In this document: one piece after another, positions 1-7,831 of the stretch
Layout of the letters: each line of letters begins with the position of its first letter
Position numbering within the stretch: position 1 is the first letter of the stretch
Assembly: GCA_937891825.1 (NCBI GenBank)
Contig: CALAHN010000147.1
Location: forward strand, 1-33,536
From: an uncultured Alphaproteobacteria bacterium
GTDB taxonomy: Bacteria > Pseudomonadota > Alphaproteobacteria > Bin95
Direction of reading: 5' to 3'
Length of the DNA stretch: 33,536 bases
Notes under the pieces: model-generated
The model's database searches: none
Told to the model about the DNA's origin: nothing
The model's input: the letters and a program-made list of their open reading frames with translations, nothing else
Translations under genes and position numbers: made by a program

Positions 1-48
1 GAAGGATCGCAACCCATTGCAAGCCTTCATGATCTTTTGATTCAGGCT

Positions 49-153
49 CTTAGATCAACCCCACTTTTGGCGGAATCGCCAAAAGTGGGATAAGTTGATC
101 GCTATCAATAAGATAAAGCATGGACTGCGCGTCCACCTGGACGCGCTATGCTC
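49..153 (+). repeat. Bipartite palindromic repeat, copy 1
   Basis: Two stem-loops joined by an AT-rich linker. Hairpin 1: an outer stem GATCAAC (53-59) pairs with GTTGATC (94-100), and an inner 13-bp perfect stem (60-72 with 77-89) closes a GAAT loop; ATAA (90-93) is bulged between the stems. The linker reads GCTATCAATAAGATA (101-115). Hairpin 2 pairs GCAT (118-121) with ATGC (148-151) and GCGCGTCCA (127-135) with TGGACGCGC (138-146). Relative to the copy at 17047-17157, hairpin 2 lacks about five bases in its right arm. It lies 12 bp beyond the stop codon of the SDR gene at 166-948 and could end its transcription. Repeat status is seen directly; function is inferred. Confidence 0.9.
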
Positions 154-165
154 CGGCGCCAGCTA

Positions 166-948
166 TCAAGGCGTGATCCCCGCGCCGCCGTCCACGTCGA
201 GCACCTGTCCGGTCACATAGGCGCCCGCCTTCGAGGCGAGAAACAGCGCCGCGCCGGCGATTTCATCGGGATTGCCCAGGCGGCGCAGCGGCAGCTTGTT
301 GTTGATCCGGTCGAGCCGGACCGGGTCGGTCCAGAGGGTCTTGGCGAAATCGGTCTTGATCAGTCCGGGCGCGATGGCGTTCACCCGCACGCCCTTGTCG
401 CCATATTCAAGCGCGAAATTGCGCGCCATCTGATGTTCCGCCACCTTGGAGATCGAGTAGGCGAACAGCTCCACATTGCCCACGAGGCCCGCGATCGAGG
501 CGATGATCGTGACGGAGCCCTTGCCGCGCTCCGCCATCCCGGGGATCACCATATTGCACAGCCAGAACGTGCTGCGGATGTTGGTCTCCATGATTTTGTC
601 CCAGGCGCTGTCGGGCATGTCCTTGGAGGGGCCGTAATAGGGATTGACGGCGGCGTTCGGCACCAGGATGTCGATCGGGCCCAGTTTCGCCTCGGTTTCC
701 TCAACCAGGCGCGCGAGTTGGTCCTTGTAGCCGACATGGCAGGGGATCGCCGTGGCGCTGCCGCCGCGCGCGGCATAGTCGGCGTTGATTTCCGCCGCGA
801 CCGCCTCGCAGACATCCGCCTTGCGGCTCGAAACCACGACCTTCGCCCCATACTGCGCCATCCGCGCCGCTATGGCTTTGCCGATGCCCTTGGTCGATCC
901 GGTGATCAAGGCCGTCTGGCCGGAAAGGTCGAAAAGATCGTCCATCAT
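166..948 (-). CDS. SDR family oxidoreductase
   Basis: A 260-residue classical short-chain dehydrogenase/reductase, an NAD(P)-dependent cytosolic enzyme. The cofactor motif TGSTKGIG is at residues 16-23, NAA at 98-100 stands for the usual NNAG, and the catalytic Ser151, Tyr164 and Lys168 (YSISK) are present. The C-terminal VTGQVLDVDGGAGI is typical of the family, and length is normal. The start is the first of two adjacent ATGs, preceded by GAGGGAG about 7 bases upstream. It is the last gene of a minus-strand run with a CoA-transferase and an FAA hydrolase, 126 bp after the preceding gene. SDR plus this type of FAA hydrolase also occurs in non-phosphorylating deoxy-sugar acid routes, so a hydroxyacid or keto-sugar-acid substrate is possible; the actual substrate cannot be read from sequence. 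Confidence 0.92.
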   Translation of the reverse strand: MMDDLFDLSGQTALITGSTKGIGKAIAARMAQYGAKVVVSSRKADVCEAVAAEINADYAARGGSATAIPCHVGYKDQLARLVEETEAKLGPIDILVPNAAVNPYYGPSKDMPDSAWDKIMETNIRSTFWLCNMVIPGMAERGKGSVTIIASIAGLVGNVELFAYSISKVAEHQMARNFALEYGDKGVRVNAIAPGLIKTDFAKTLWTDPVRLDRINNKLPLRRLGNPDEIAGAALFLASKAGAYVTGQVLDVDGGAGITP

Positions 949-1074
949 TCTGCTCCCTCAACGGGTCATGTCATTCATTGCCGACCGCGATGGTAGGCCG
1001 GGAGAGACGGCCGAAACAAGCATCGACAACCCGATGGGCGACACGGGCGGAGGCTCGCCGCGCGGTCTTGGCGG

Positions 1075-1755
1075 TCAGCCGCCCGAGGCGGGCGCGATGC
1101 GGCGAACATGCGGGTCCATGTGCCGGAAGGCGACGCTCACCTCCTGGGCGCCGGCAGGGACCGGGAACGGCGTCGTCGCCAGCACCACGTCGCCGATCTG
1201 GGCGGTCCGAGCCTGCGCCAGCGCGGCGCGGAGCGCGTCCTTGCCGATGCGGCAGGCGACCGGCGGCCCGCCATCGATCCGGATGTCGCATGTGCTCCGA
1301 TGTCCGGCCAGCGCCCGGTCCGCGACCCAGACCCGCCGCCCAAGCGCCACAGCGCCGTCGCCCGGCGTGACCGTCGCCGTCGTCAGCGCGCCCGACCATG
1401 GCCCCGGCCCGCCGACGATCGCCGCCAGGCCGACCCGGAAACCGGCCGCATCGCCGATGGGGCTGCCGGGCGGCGTGAGCGTCAAGGGCGCGGAATCGAA
1501 GTCGGCGTGAATGCGGCCAAGGCCGGCGACAGGCTGCAGCGCCTGCCTGCCGGCCTCGACCAGCGGCAGGGTCTCCGGCTCGATCGCGAGCAGGATATCG
1601 ATTTCGACCGGCTGCAGGAATTCCGGCGTGATGTCCAACAGGACATAGGAGAGATCGCGCCAGTCGCCCTCGCGGTCGATCAGATAGGGGCGCGCCGCGT
1701 CCCCATGCGCATACCGGCCAAGCTGCTGGGATGCGCTGTGTCGTCCGGCTCGCAA
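1075..1755 (-). CDS. FAA hydrolase-like protein lacking metal-ligand glutamates (putative pseudoenzyme)
   Basis: A 226-residue protein I recognise only by comparison with its upstream neighbour. Residues 11-67 align without gaps to the N-terminal lid of the FAA hydrolase at 1763-2608 (shared pattern L-RY--GD--RP---D--G--RDLS and then AI-P--LP-V). Later segments also align: FRVGLAAIVG (106-115) against WEVELCIIVG of the active enzyme, and GDVVLATTP against GDIIMTGTP. At the metal site both glutamates of the E-x-E pair are replaced (Arg and Gly). The GLNYSDH segment and the GNDISERE segment are missing, and the protein is about 55 residues shorter. The start is TTG, 7 bases after the TGA of the upstream gene, with no clear ribosome site, so translational coupling is likely. 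A non-catalytic partner subunit or a decaying duplicate are both possible; the frame is open throughout. Confidence 0.7.
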   Translation of the reverse strand: MRAGRHSASQQLGRYAHGDAARPYLIDREGDWRDLSYVLLDITPEFLQPVEIDILLAIEPETLPLVEAGRQALQPVAGLGRIHADFDSAPLTLTPPGSPIGDAAGFRVGLAAIVGGPGPWSGALTTATVTPGDGAVALGRRVWVADRALAGHRSTCDIRIDGGPPVACRIGKDALRAALAQARTAQIGDVVLATTPFPVPAGAQEVSVAFRHMDPHVRRIAPASGG

Positions 1756-1762
1756 GGCGCCG

Positions 1763-2608
1763 TCAGCGCGCCACGACGATCTGGTCCTGCTCGCCCAGGC
1801 CGTCGATGCCGAGACGCATCCGGTCGCCCGGCTGCAGGAAGCGCGGCGGCTTCTTGCCGGCGCCGACGCCCGGCGGCGTGCCGGTCATGATAATGTCGCC
1901 CGGCAGCAGCGTCATGTATTCCGACACGAAGCTGACGATTTTCCTTACGCCGAAAATCAGCGTCGCGGTCGTGCCGTCCTGCATCATCTCGCCGTTGACC
2001 TCGAGCCAGAGCTTGAGGTTTCCGGGGTCCGGGATCTCGTCCTTGGTCACGAGCCAGGGGCCGACCGGCGCGAAGGTATCGCCGCTTTTGCCCTTGGTCC
2101 ACTGGCCGCCGGGACGCTTGGTCTGGAATTCGCGCTCGGAGATATCGTTGCCGACCGCATAGCCCGCGACATAGTCGAGCGCCTCGTCCTCGTCCACGTA
2201 TGAGGCTTCCGTGCCGACGATGATGCAAAGCTCGACTTCCCAATCGAGTTCCGTCGAATGGGGCGGCTGCAGGATCGGTCCGCCGGGGCCGGTCAGCGCG
2301 GTCGCCGACTTCAGGAAGATGATCGGCTCCGACGGCGGCTGCATGCCGACTTCCGCCGCATGGTCGGAGTAATTGAGGCCGATGCAGACGATCTTTGAGG
2401 GCGTGTCGACCGGCGGCGCGATATCGACCTCGCCCGTGACCTTCGGCAAGCTCATGGGATCGATCGCCGCAATCAGCGCCAGTCCTTCGGGGGATACGGC
2501 GTCGGCGTCGATATCCGGGACGATCGAGGACAGATCGCGGATGGCGCCATCGGCGTCGAGAATGCCCGGACGAACTTCGTCGCCGGCGACATAGCGCAGC
2601 AATTTCAT
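1763..2608 (-). CDS. Fumarylacetoacetate hydrolase family protein
   Basis: A 281-residue cytosolic metal-dependent hydrolase or lyase of the FAH fold. Residues 1-65 are the lid-type N-terminal segment and about 70-281 the catalytic domain. Visible active-site features are GLNYSDH (78-83), the metal ligands Glu124 and Glu126 (DWEVEL), Asp155 (GNDISERE) and the KGKSGDTFAPVGPW loop. This motif set matches the subgroup containing 2,4-diketo-3-deoxy-L-fuconate hydrolase, often mislabelled ureidoglycolate lyase. ATG at 2608 is chosen because homology begins there; upstream in-frame sequence is the overlapping end of the CoA-transferase. It starts 16 bp after the CoA-transferase stop and is followed 7 bp later by its shortened paralogue. 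Exact substrate unknown; C-C cleavage of a diketo acid is the family expectation. Confidence 0.92.
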   Translation of the reverse strand: MKLLRYVAGDEVRPGILDADGAIRDLSSIVPDIDADAVSPEGLALIAAIDPMSLPKVTGEVDIAPPVDTPSKIVCIGLNYSDHAAEVGMQPPSEPIIFLKSATALTGPGGPILQPPHSTELDWEVELCIIVGTEASYVDEDEALDYVAGYAVGNDISEREFQTKRPGGQWTKGKSGDTFAPVGPWLVTKDEIPDPGNLKLWLEVNGEMMQDGTTATLIFGVRKIVSFVSEYMTLLPGDIIMTGTPPGVGAGKKPPRFLQPGDRMRLGIDGLGEQDQIVVAR

Positions 2609-2624
2609 GGCCTTGGGCCTTTCC

Positions 2625-3833
2625 TTATTCGGCGGCGGCTTGTTGCGGCGCGCCACGATTGGCGACGCCAGCATCGACGAGTTCGGCGACGTCGGACGAG
2701 GAGAGGCCCCATTTCGCCAGAATTTCGTCCGTGTGCTGGCCGATGGACGGCGCCTCGTCAAGCGGATTGCCGCCTTCGATCGGGCGGAAGCCTGGAATGT
2801 TGCACATCGGCAGGTCGCCCTGCATGCCCTGATGCTGGATCCAGGAAATGCTGTTGACCGCCTTCACATGCTCGTCGGCCATGAAATGGTCGTAGGTCGA
2901 GACAGGGGCGTTCATGACGCCGGCCTCGGTCAGGGCGGCGGCCCATTCCTCGGTCGTCTTCTTCAGGAATTCGGCGCGGACCATCGGCATCAGCACCTTT
3001 TCCTGGTCGATGCGCTTTTCCCGGCTGTCGAAGCGCGGATCGGCGGCCCATTCGGGTTTGTCCAGCACCTTGCAGAGGCCGACATAGTGGTGCTCGCGCA
3101 TCGCGGTCACGTTGATGTAGCCGTTCGAGGTTTTCATCGTGCCGACGGGGACATACAGCGTCTGCGGCGCGCCGCCTTCAAGGTAATGCTCCATCACCTT
3201 GGCGGCCTGGAATGCCGCCGCGCATTGCATCAGCGAGCAGTCGATATAGGCGCCTTCGCCGAAGCGGACTTTCCGCATCAACGCGGCCGAAATCGCCTGG
3301 AAAGCATAGAGGCCCGTCATCACGTCGACCGCGATCATGCCGATGCGCTGGGGCGTGCCGGCTTCGTCGCGGTTGATCGACATCCAGCCGGAAAACGCCT
3401 GGATGACCGAATCCGTGACCGGCAGCTTGTTATAGGGGCCGTTCTGGCCGAAGCCCGTGACCGACAGATAAATGACGTTCGGGTTGACCTTCTTCACGTC
3501 GGCATAGGACAGGCCGAAGCGGCCCATGACGCCCGGACGGAAGCTTTCGACGATCACGTCGGCTTCCGCGGCGGCTTTCTGGACCAGGGCCTGAGCCTGC
3601 TTTTCCTTCATGTTCAGCGAAACCGAGCGCTTGCCGCGATTGAAGATGATCCCGTGGGCGCAGGTGTCGCCATACATCTTGCCCAGGGTCCGTCCCCAAT
3701 CCCCGTCCAGCGGCTCCACCTTGGTCACGTCCGCGCCCTGCTGGGCCAGGAGCATGGTGGAATGCGGGCCGGCGACGCCCTGGGTCATGTCCAGGACCTT
3801 GAAGCCTTCGAATGGCAGACGCTGTGCGCTCAT
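2625..3833 (-). CDS. CaiB/BaiF family CoA-transferase (class III)
   Basis: A 402-residue class III CoA-transferase, which moves CoA between carboxylic acids through an enzyme-bound aspartyl intermediate. The N-terminal pattern (VLDMTQGVAGP, LAQQGADVTKVEP, NRGKRSVSLNMK, SFRPGVMGRFGL, TGFGQNGPY) is characteristic. Asp170 in IAVDVMTGLYA matches the catalytic Asp169 of formyl-CoA transferase in both position and context. Length is normal. The ATG has AGAGGAG about 11 bases upstream. It is the first gene of the minus-strand operon running to 166 and is divergent from the DUF1178 gene at 3993, so the operon promoter should lie in 3834-3992. A role activating the acid substrate of the FAA hydrolase/SDR pathway is inferred; no acyl group can be assigned. 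Confidence 0.94.
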   Translation of the reverse strand: MSAQRLPFEGFKVLDMTQGVAGPHSTMLLAQQGADVTKVEPLDGDWGRTLGKMYGDTCAHGIIFNRGKRSVSLNMKEKQAQALVQKAAAEADVIVESFRPGVMGRFGLSYADVKKVNPNVIYLSVTGFGQNGPYNKLPVTDSVIQAFSGWMSINRDEAGTPQRIGMIAVDVMTGLYAFQAISAALMRKVRFGEGAYIDCSLMQCAAAFQAAKVMEHYLEGGAPQTLYVPVGTMKTSNGYINVTAMREHHYVGLCKVLDKPEWAADPRFDSREKRIDQEKVLMPMVRAEFLKKTTEEWAAALTEAGVMNAPVSTYDHFMADEHVKAVNSISWIQHQGMQGDLPMCNIPGFRPIEGGNPLDEAPSIGQHTDEILAKWGLSSSDVAELVDAGVANRGAPQQAAAE

Positions 3834-3992
3834 GGGCGGGGACGCTCCTCTGGTGGCATTTCTTGATGATTTCAGTCGATTTAAGCGGCGCAGCGCCCCG
3901 CCGTCAATCAGCGGCCATCTTGGCCTTCGCGCCGGGGGGACCTATCTGATAGATTGGCGGGTCTTTGGCGCCGATGGATTATTGGAGACGAC

Positions 3993-4415
3993 ATGATTCG
4001 CTATGCCCTCTCCTGTGCGGCCGGGCATGAATTCGACGGCTGGTTTCCCGACAGCAGCGGTTGCGACATTCAGCTTGAGCGCCATCTGGTGACATGCCCG
4101 GATTGCGGGTCCGTCAAGGTCCGGAAAGCCTTGATGGCCCCGGCGGTGCGCACCGGAAGCCGCGATGCATCGGCAAAGCGGCAGGCGCTCGCCCTGGCGA
4201 CCCATCAGGCCAAGCTGGAAGCCCTCCGCGCCCATGTGGAGCAGAACTTCGAGAATGTCGGCGACCGCTTTCCCGAAGAAGCTCGCCGCATCCACTACGG
4301 CGAAACTGAAGCGCGGGACATCGTCGGCGAAGCGTCGCTGGATGAAGCCAAGTCCCTGATCGAGGAAGGGGTGGAAGTCGCGCCCTTGCCGATCCGGCCG
4401 CGCACCGACGCCTGA
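3993..4415 (+). CDS. DUF1178 family protein (zinc-ribbon-like)
   Basis: A 140-residue soluble protein of the DUF1178 family, common in Alphaproteobacteria and of unknown function. It opens with the family signature MIRYALSCAAGHEFDGWF, has Cys8 and the CPDCG knuckle at 35-39 that probably form a zinc ribbon, then KALMAPAV, followed by a largely helical, charged C-terminal half (about 65-130). ATG at 3993 is preferred over an in-frame upstream start at 3954, because GGAG lies 7 bases before it and family homology begins there. It is a single plus-strand gene divergent from the CoA-transferase and convergent with the DUF1467 gene 25 bp away. Confidence 0.88.
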   Translation: MIRYALSCAAGHEFDGWFPDSSGCDIQLERHLVTCPDCGSVKVRKALMAPAVRTGSRDASAKRQALALATHQAKLEALRAHVEQNFENVGDRFPEEARRIHYGETEARDIVGEASLDEAKSLIEEGVEVAPLPIRPRTDA

Positions 4416-4440
4416 CGGGCTGCGACGAGCTGGCCCCGCG

Positions 4441-4674
4441 TCACTTCCGGAAGCTGATCAGGTCTGCGGCGATAATCTGCCAGATCGCGAGCGTCATGAT
4501 CAGGCCGCCAGCGGTGGCGATCGCGGCTTTCAGGGCGATGCGCGGGCGGGCTGGGGCGCTTTCCGCATGGCCGGGTTCCGGATTTTGCCTTGGCTGCGAG
4601 CCAAACGGCAGGGCCAGGAAAAAGCAGAACCACCAGCTCAACACAAAGACGACGATGGCGCCGGCGATCGACAT
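4441..4674 (-). CDS. DUF1467 family small membrane protein
   Basis: A 77-residue inner-membrane protein with two hydrophobic segments, about residues 4-24 and 47-70, separated by a polar linker rich in Pro, Glu and Arg. The pattern (MSIAGAIVVFVLSWWFCFFLALPFG, linker, RIALKAAIATAGG, second helix) is that of DUF1467, an alphaproteobacterial family without known function. The ATG at 4674 has only a weak AGG a few bases upstream. It is convergent with DUF1178 and lies downstream of the sugar dehydrogenase gene on the same strand with a 114-bp gap, so co-transcription is possible but not evident. Confidence 0.82.
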   Translation of the reverse strand: MSIAGAIVVFVLSWWFCFFLALPFGSQPRQNPEPGHAESAPARPRIALKAAIATAGGLIMTLAIWQIIAADLISFRK

Positions 4675-4788
4675 GACCTGGCTCGCTTTCTCGATCTATC
4701 CCCATTCCGACAGACGCGCCAGCGGGCGGGTAACCTGATCGTTCTTAATATGTTAGACAAACTCGCCCGGACTTGAGGGCGCGTCAGG

Positions 4789-5838
4789 CTATTTCGGTTC
4801 CAGGCGGTAGAGGCCGCCGTCGCCAGCGTCGGTCAGCAGGTAGACGAGGCCGTCCGGGCCGACGGAGACTTCGCGGATACGCCCGATCTCGCCTTCGATC
4901 AATCGTTCTTCGCTGGCGATCCGCTGGCCGTCCAGTTTCAACCGGACCAGAAGCTGGAATTTCAGCGCGCCTACAAGCAGGTCGCCCTGCCAGTCGGGAA
5001 AAGCGTCGCCTTGATAAAACGCCATGCCGGACGGGGCGATGGAGGGGTCCCAGTAGTATATGGGCGCTTCGAAGCCGGGCGCCGTTCCGGCGTCGGCGAT
5101 GCGGCCGCCGCTATACTCGCGGCCAAAGGTCACGCGAGGCCAACCGTAATTGGCGCCCTCGCGGAGCACATTGACTTCGTCGCCGCCTTTCGGCCCATGC
5201 TCATGGACCCAGATCGCGCCGGTTTGGGGATGCACGGCCATGCCCTGGGGATTGCGGTGGCCCGTGGTGAAGAGCCTCGGCCGTTCCCCTGGCGCGATGC
5301 GATAGACGGACCCAGCGGGATCGGCCGCATCCTGGGCGCGCTCGCGCTCGCCCCGGTCGCCGAAGGCGGCATAGAGCGCGCCGTCCGGGCCGAAGCGCAG
5401 GCGGCCGCCGAAATGTACCGAACTCCGGGTCCGGGGCGCGGCGTCGAAGAGGATGCGGAGGTTGCTCAAGGCGTCGCCCGCCAATGTGGCTTCCGCGACG
5501 CGAGTCGCGGCGCCGCCGTCGCCTGCCGCCGCGTAGGACAGCACGATGCGCCCGGTCGTCTTGAAGTCCGGGGCGGGCCGCGCATCGAACAGTCCGCCCT
5601 GGCCGTAAGCCGCGACCTTTGGAACATTGGCGATCGGGTCAAGGCTGCCGGTCGTCGGCCGCCAGCGATAGAGCACGCCCGGCCGGGTCGTGATGAGGGC
5701 GTCGCCCTCGGGCAGCCATGCCATCGCCCAGGGGTGATCCAGCCCCTCGACCAGCTTGACGACCTTGACCTCCGCCGCCGACGCCGGCGCTGTCCAGGCG
5801 AACGCCGCCAACAGCAGTCCAAGCCACATCCTTTGCAT
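4789..5838 (-). CDS. Secreted PQQ-dependent sugar dehydrogenase (GSDH/sorbosone dehydrogenase family)
   Basis: A 349-residue periplasmic protein: a signal peptide with hydrophobic core LGLLLAAFAW and an ASA site predicts cleavage near residue 21-22, followed by a six-bladed beta-propeller of the soluble glucose/sorbosone dehydrogenase family. Recognisable blades include HPWAMAWLPEGDALITTRPG, VHFGGRLRFGPDGALYAAFGD, GHRNPQGMAVHPQTGAIWVHEHGPKGGDEVN and YYWDPSIAPSGMAFY. The HEHGPKGGDE and GHRNPQG loops correspond to PQQ/calcium-site regions of the family. ATG at 5838 is chosen over an upstream in-frame start because AAAGGAA lies about 6 bases before it and the signal peptide begins there. It is divergent from the ligase-like gene at 6004. 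Many family members have unproven substrates, so aldose dehydrogenase is a family-level call. Confidence 0.9.
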   Translation of the reverse strand: MQRMWLGLLLAAFAWTAPASAAEVKVVKLVEGLDHPWAMAWLPEGDALITTRPGVLYRWRPTTGSLDPIANVPKVAAYGQGGLFDARPAPDFKTTGRIVLSYAAAGDGGAATRVAEATLAGDALSNLRILFDAAPRTRSSVHFGGRLRFGPDGALYAAFGDRGERERAQDAADPAGSVYRIAPGERPRLFTTGHRNPQGMAVHPQTGAIWVHEHGPKGGDEVNVLREGANYGWPRVTFGREYSGGRIADAGTAPGFEAPIYYWDPSIAPSGMAFYQGDAFPDWQGDLLVGALKFQLLVRLKLDGQRIASEERLIEGEIGRIREVSVGPDGLVYLLTDAGDGGLYRLEPK

Positions 5839-6003
5839 GATCGTTCCTTTCGCTTCAGCCCGGTCGCCGCAAGAGCCGGGCGGCCGCAATAAAATGTGTG
5901 GCGCAGGGACTGCGAAACAAGCGGCCGTTAATCGATAGCCATACAATCACGGATAGGTTAGTGCCTTCGGCTGCTTCATTTCTGTCCGCGCAGGCCCCGC
6001 CTC

Positions 6004-7362
6004 ATGCTCGATCGTCTGCTTTTCCATGGCCTGCTTGTGACGGCGTTGGCGCCGGCGCTGATGTTCGCCGGCCGTCCCCTCTGGGCGATTGTCGCCGCGG
6101 CGCTCGCCGCCGGCGTTCTGCTGCTGGCGGCGAGCAGCCTCAGGGCGTTCCGGAAGCCGCAAGGCTGGACCTGGACCGATGGCCTCTTGATCGCGGCGGG
6201 CGGCATCTGGGCGGGCGTGCTCGCCTACGCGGCGTCACAGATCTCGACTGACGGCCCGGCGGCGGCGGCGACGCTCTGGCGTGAGGCCGCCGGTCTGCTC
6301 GGCGAGCCTGTTCCCGTTCGCGGATCGTTGAACCCCGGCGCGACCGGGATCGGCGTGCTCCGCCTCGGCCTCTATGCCGGCGTGCTCGTGCTCGCCTACT
6401 GGCTTTGCGGGTCGCGGGCGCGCGCCTGGACCGTGGTCACGGCCGTGCTGGCGGTCGTCGCCGTGGCGGCGCTTTATGCGGCGGCGCTGAAGGTCGCCGG
6501 CATCGAGTATGTGCTCTGGGAAAAGAAGCGCTACTACATCGGTTGGGCGACGGGTCCCTTCGCCAATCGCAGCACCTTCGCGAGCTATCTGGCGATCGGC
6601 CTGGCCTGCAATGTGGCGCTTTGGGCGCGGGCCTATCGCCGCTTCGTCCCAAGCGAGATCGAGGGCCGGGAGCGTCTCCGGTTGGCGCTGGAGTTCATCA
6701 CAAGGCGCGGCGTCTTTCTGGCGCTGCCGGGCTTTGCGATCGCCGGCGCCGGGCTGATGACCGGCTCTCGCGCCGGGACCGCCGCCATGGCGATCGCCGT
6801 CGTGCTGACCGCTGGCTTGATCGCGCTGCGCTGGCGCCGGGACGCCCTCCTTGCGCCGATCGTTGCGGTCCTGTCCGTCACGGCCGTCGCCGGATTGCTG
6901 TGGGTCGTGGCGGGGGACGGCGTCGCCTCGCGCTTCGACAATCTGGAGGACGCCTATGACGTTCGCCAAAGCCTCTATGAAGACGCAGGCCGCATTCTGG
7001 ACGCCCACGGCGCGCGCGGCGTCGGCCTTGGCGCGTTCTCGGAAGCGTTGCATGCCTACAAGTCAGCCGACACGGGCTATGACCGGTGGCAGGCCCACAA
7101 CACCTATCTGGAAAATCTGATCGAACTTGGGTGGACGGCCGGCCTCGCCATGTTCCTGGCGGCCGGGCTGGTCGGGTTTGCGGCGGCGCGCGCGATCTGG
7201 CGGCGCCGGCGGCTCGCCCCGGTCGCCGCCGCCGCGACCGGCGGCTTCATTGCCGTCGCCTTGCATAGCGCCGTGCATTTCCCGCTGCAGGAGCCAGGGG
7301 TGGCGTTGACCCTGGCCCTGCTGCTAGGCGCCGCCGCAGCTCAGGCGGACGGCGGCGACTGA
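6004..7362 (+). CDS. O-antigen ligase/polymerase family membrane protein (Wzy_C-like)
   Basis: A 452-residue polytopic membrane protein with roughly ten to twelve hydrophobic helices. The family signatures are GPFANRSTFASYLAIG (184-199), GSRAGTAAMAIAV in the next helices, and HNTYLENLIELGWTAGLAMF near the C terminus. These match the O-antigen ligase/polymerase superfamily, whose members join or extend glycan chains on lipid carriers at the periplasmic face. The ATG has a poor ribosome site, so a slightly different start is possible. No glycosyltransferases, flippase or sugar-nucleotide genes lie nearby, which is unusual. It is divergent from the sugar dehydrogenase and ends 6 bp from the convergent GFA gene. 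Ligase versus polymerase cannot be decided. Confidence 0.83.
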   Translation: MLDRLLFHGLLVTALAPALMFAGRPLWAIVAAALAAGVLLLAASSLRAFRKPQGWTWTDGLLIAAGGIWAGVLAYAASQISTDGPAAAATLWREAAGLLGEPVPVRGSLNPGATGIGVLRLGLYAGVLVLAYWLCGSRARAWTVVTAVLAVVAVAALYAAALKVAGIEYVLWEKKRYYIGWATGPFANRSTFASYLAIGLACNVALWARAYRRFVPSEIEGRERLRLALEFITRRGVFLALPGFAIAGAGLMTGSRAGTAAMAIAVVLTAGLIALRWRRDALLAPIVAVLSVTAVAGLLWVVAGDGVASRFDNLEDAYDVRQSLYEDAGRILDAHGARGVGLGAFSEALHAYKSADTGYDRWQAHNTYLENLIELGWTAGLAMFLAAGLVGFAAARAIWRRRRLAPVAAAATGGFIAVALHSAVHFPLQEPGVALTLALLLGAAAAQADGGD

Positions 7363-7368
7363 TCCGGT

Positions 7369-7773
7369 TCAGCCTTTTTGCTTCGCCGGAATGTTCGGCC
7401 AGTCGCCCAGCCAAGTCAGGGCGGATTGGCGCCAGCTTTGGACTTGCGGAACCAGCGCCTGCCGTTCCCGGATCGCGCCCGCGCGCAGCATGTAGACGGG
7501 ACGGGGCTCCTCCGCCGAAGTCGCATAGATCTGCGTGCCGCAGGTCTCGCAGAAGCCTTGCGCCCGCCGGGCGCCGCTATCGCCGACCTTCACGTATTCT
7601 CTGACCGTGCCGGTCAAAAGCTTGAAATCTTCCGTTTTGGACGGCACGTTTACCCGAAATGCGGTCGATGACAGGGCCTGACAATCCGAGCAATGACAGA
7701 TCATGGTCTGCTCGGGATTGACCTCGGCTTCATAGGTGATGGCGCCGCAGTGGCAGCTTCCGTGAATGTGCAT
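7369..7773 (-). CDS. GFA family protein (zinc-binding, CENP-V/GFA fold)
   Basis: A 134-residue protein of the GFA (glutathione-dependent formaldehyde-activating enzyme-like) family. The zinc-site cysteines are visible: CHCG (Cys7, Cys9), CHCSDC (Cys26, Cys28, Cys31) and CETCG (Cys75, Cys78). The length is typical for a single domain. The ATG has AGGAG 8 bases upstream. It is a stand-alone minus-strand gene convergent with the ligase-like gene and divergent from the quinone oxidoreductase at 7832. Glutathione-formaldehyde chemistry is the historical name only; the true activity of most members is unknown. A second GFA protein is at 20796-21203. Confidence 0.9.
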   Translation of the reverse strand: MHIHGSCHCGAITYEAEVNPEQTMICHCSDCQALSSTAFRVNVPSKTEDFKLLTGTVREYVKVGDSGARRAQGFCETCGTQIYATSAEEPRPVYMLRAGAIRERQALVPQVQSWRQSALTWLGDWPNIPAKQKG

Positions 7774-7831
7774 CGCTTTGCTCCTGCTGAATTGCCCCCC
7801 ATTATAGGCTGACAGGGTTCAGGGAGGCGAT

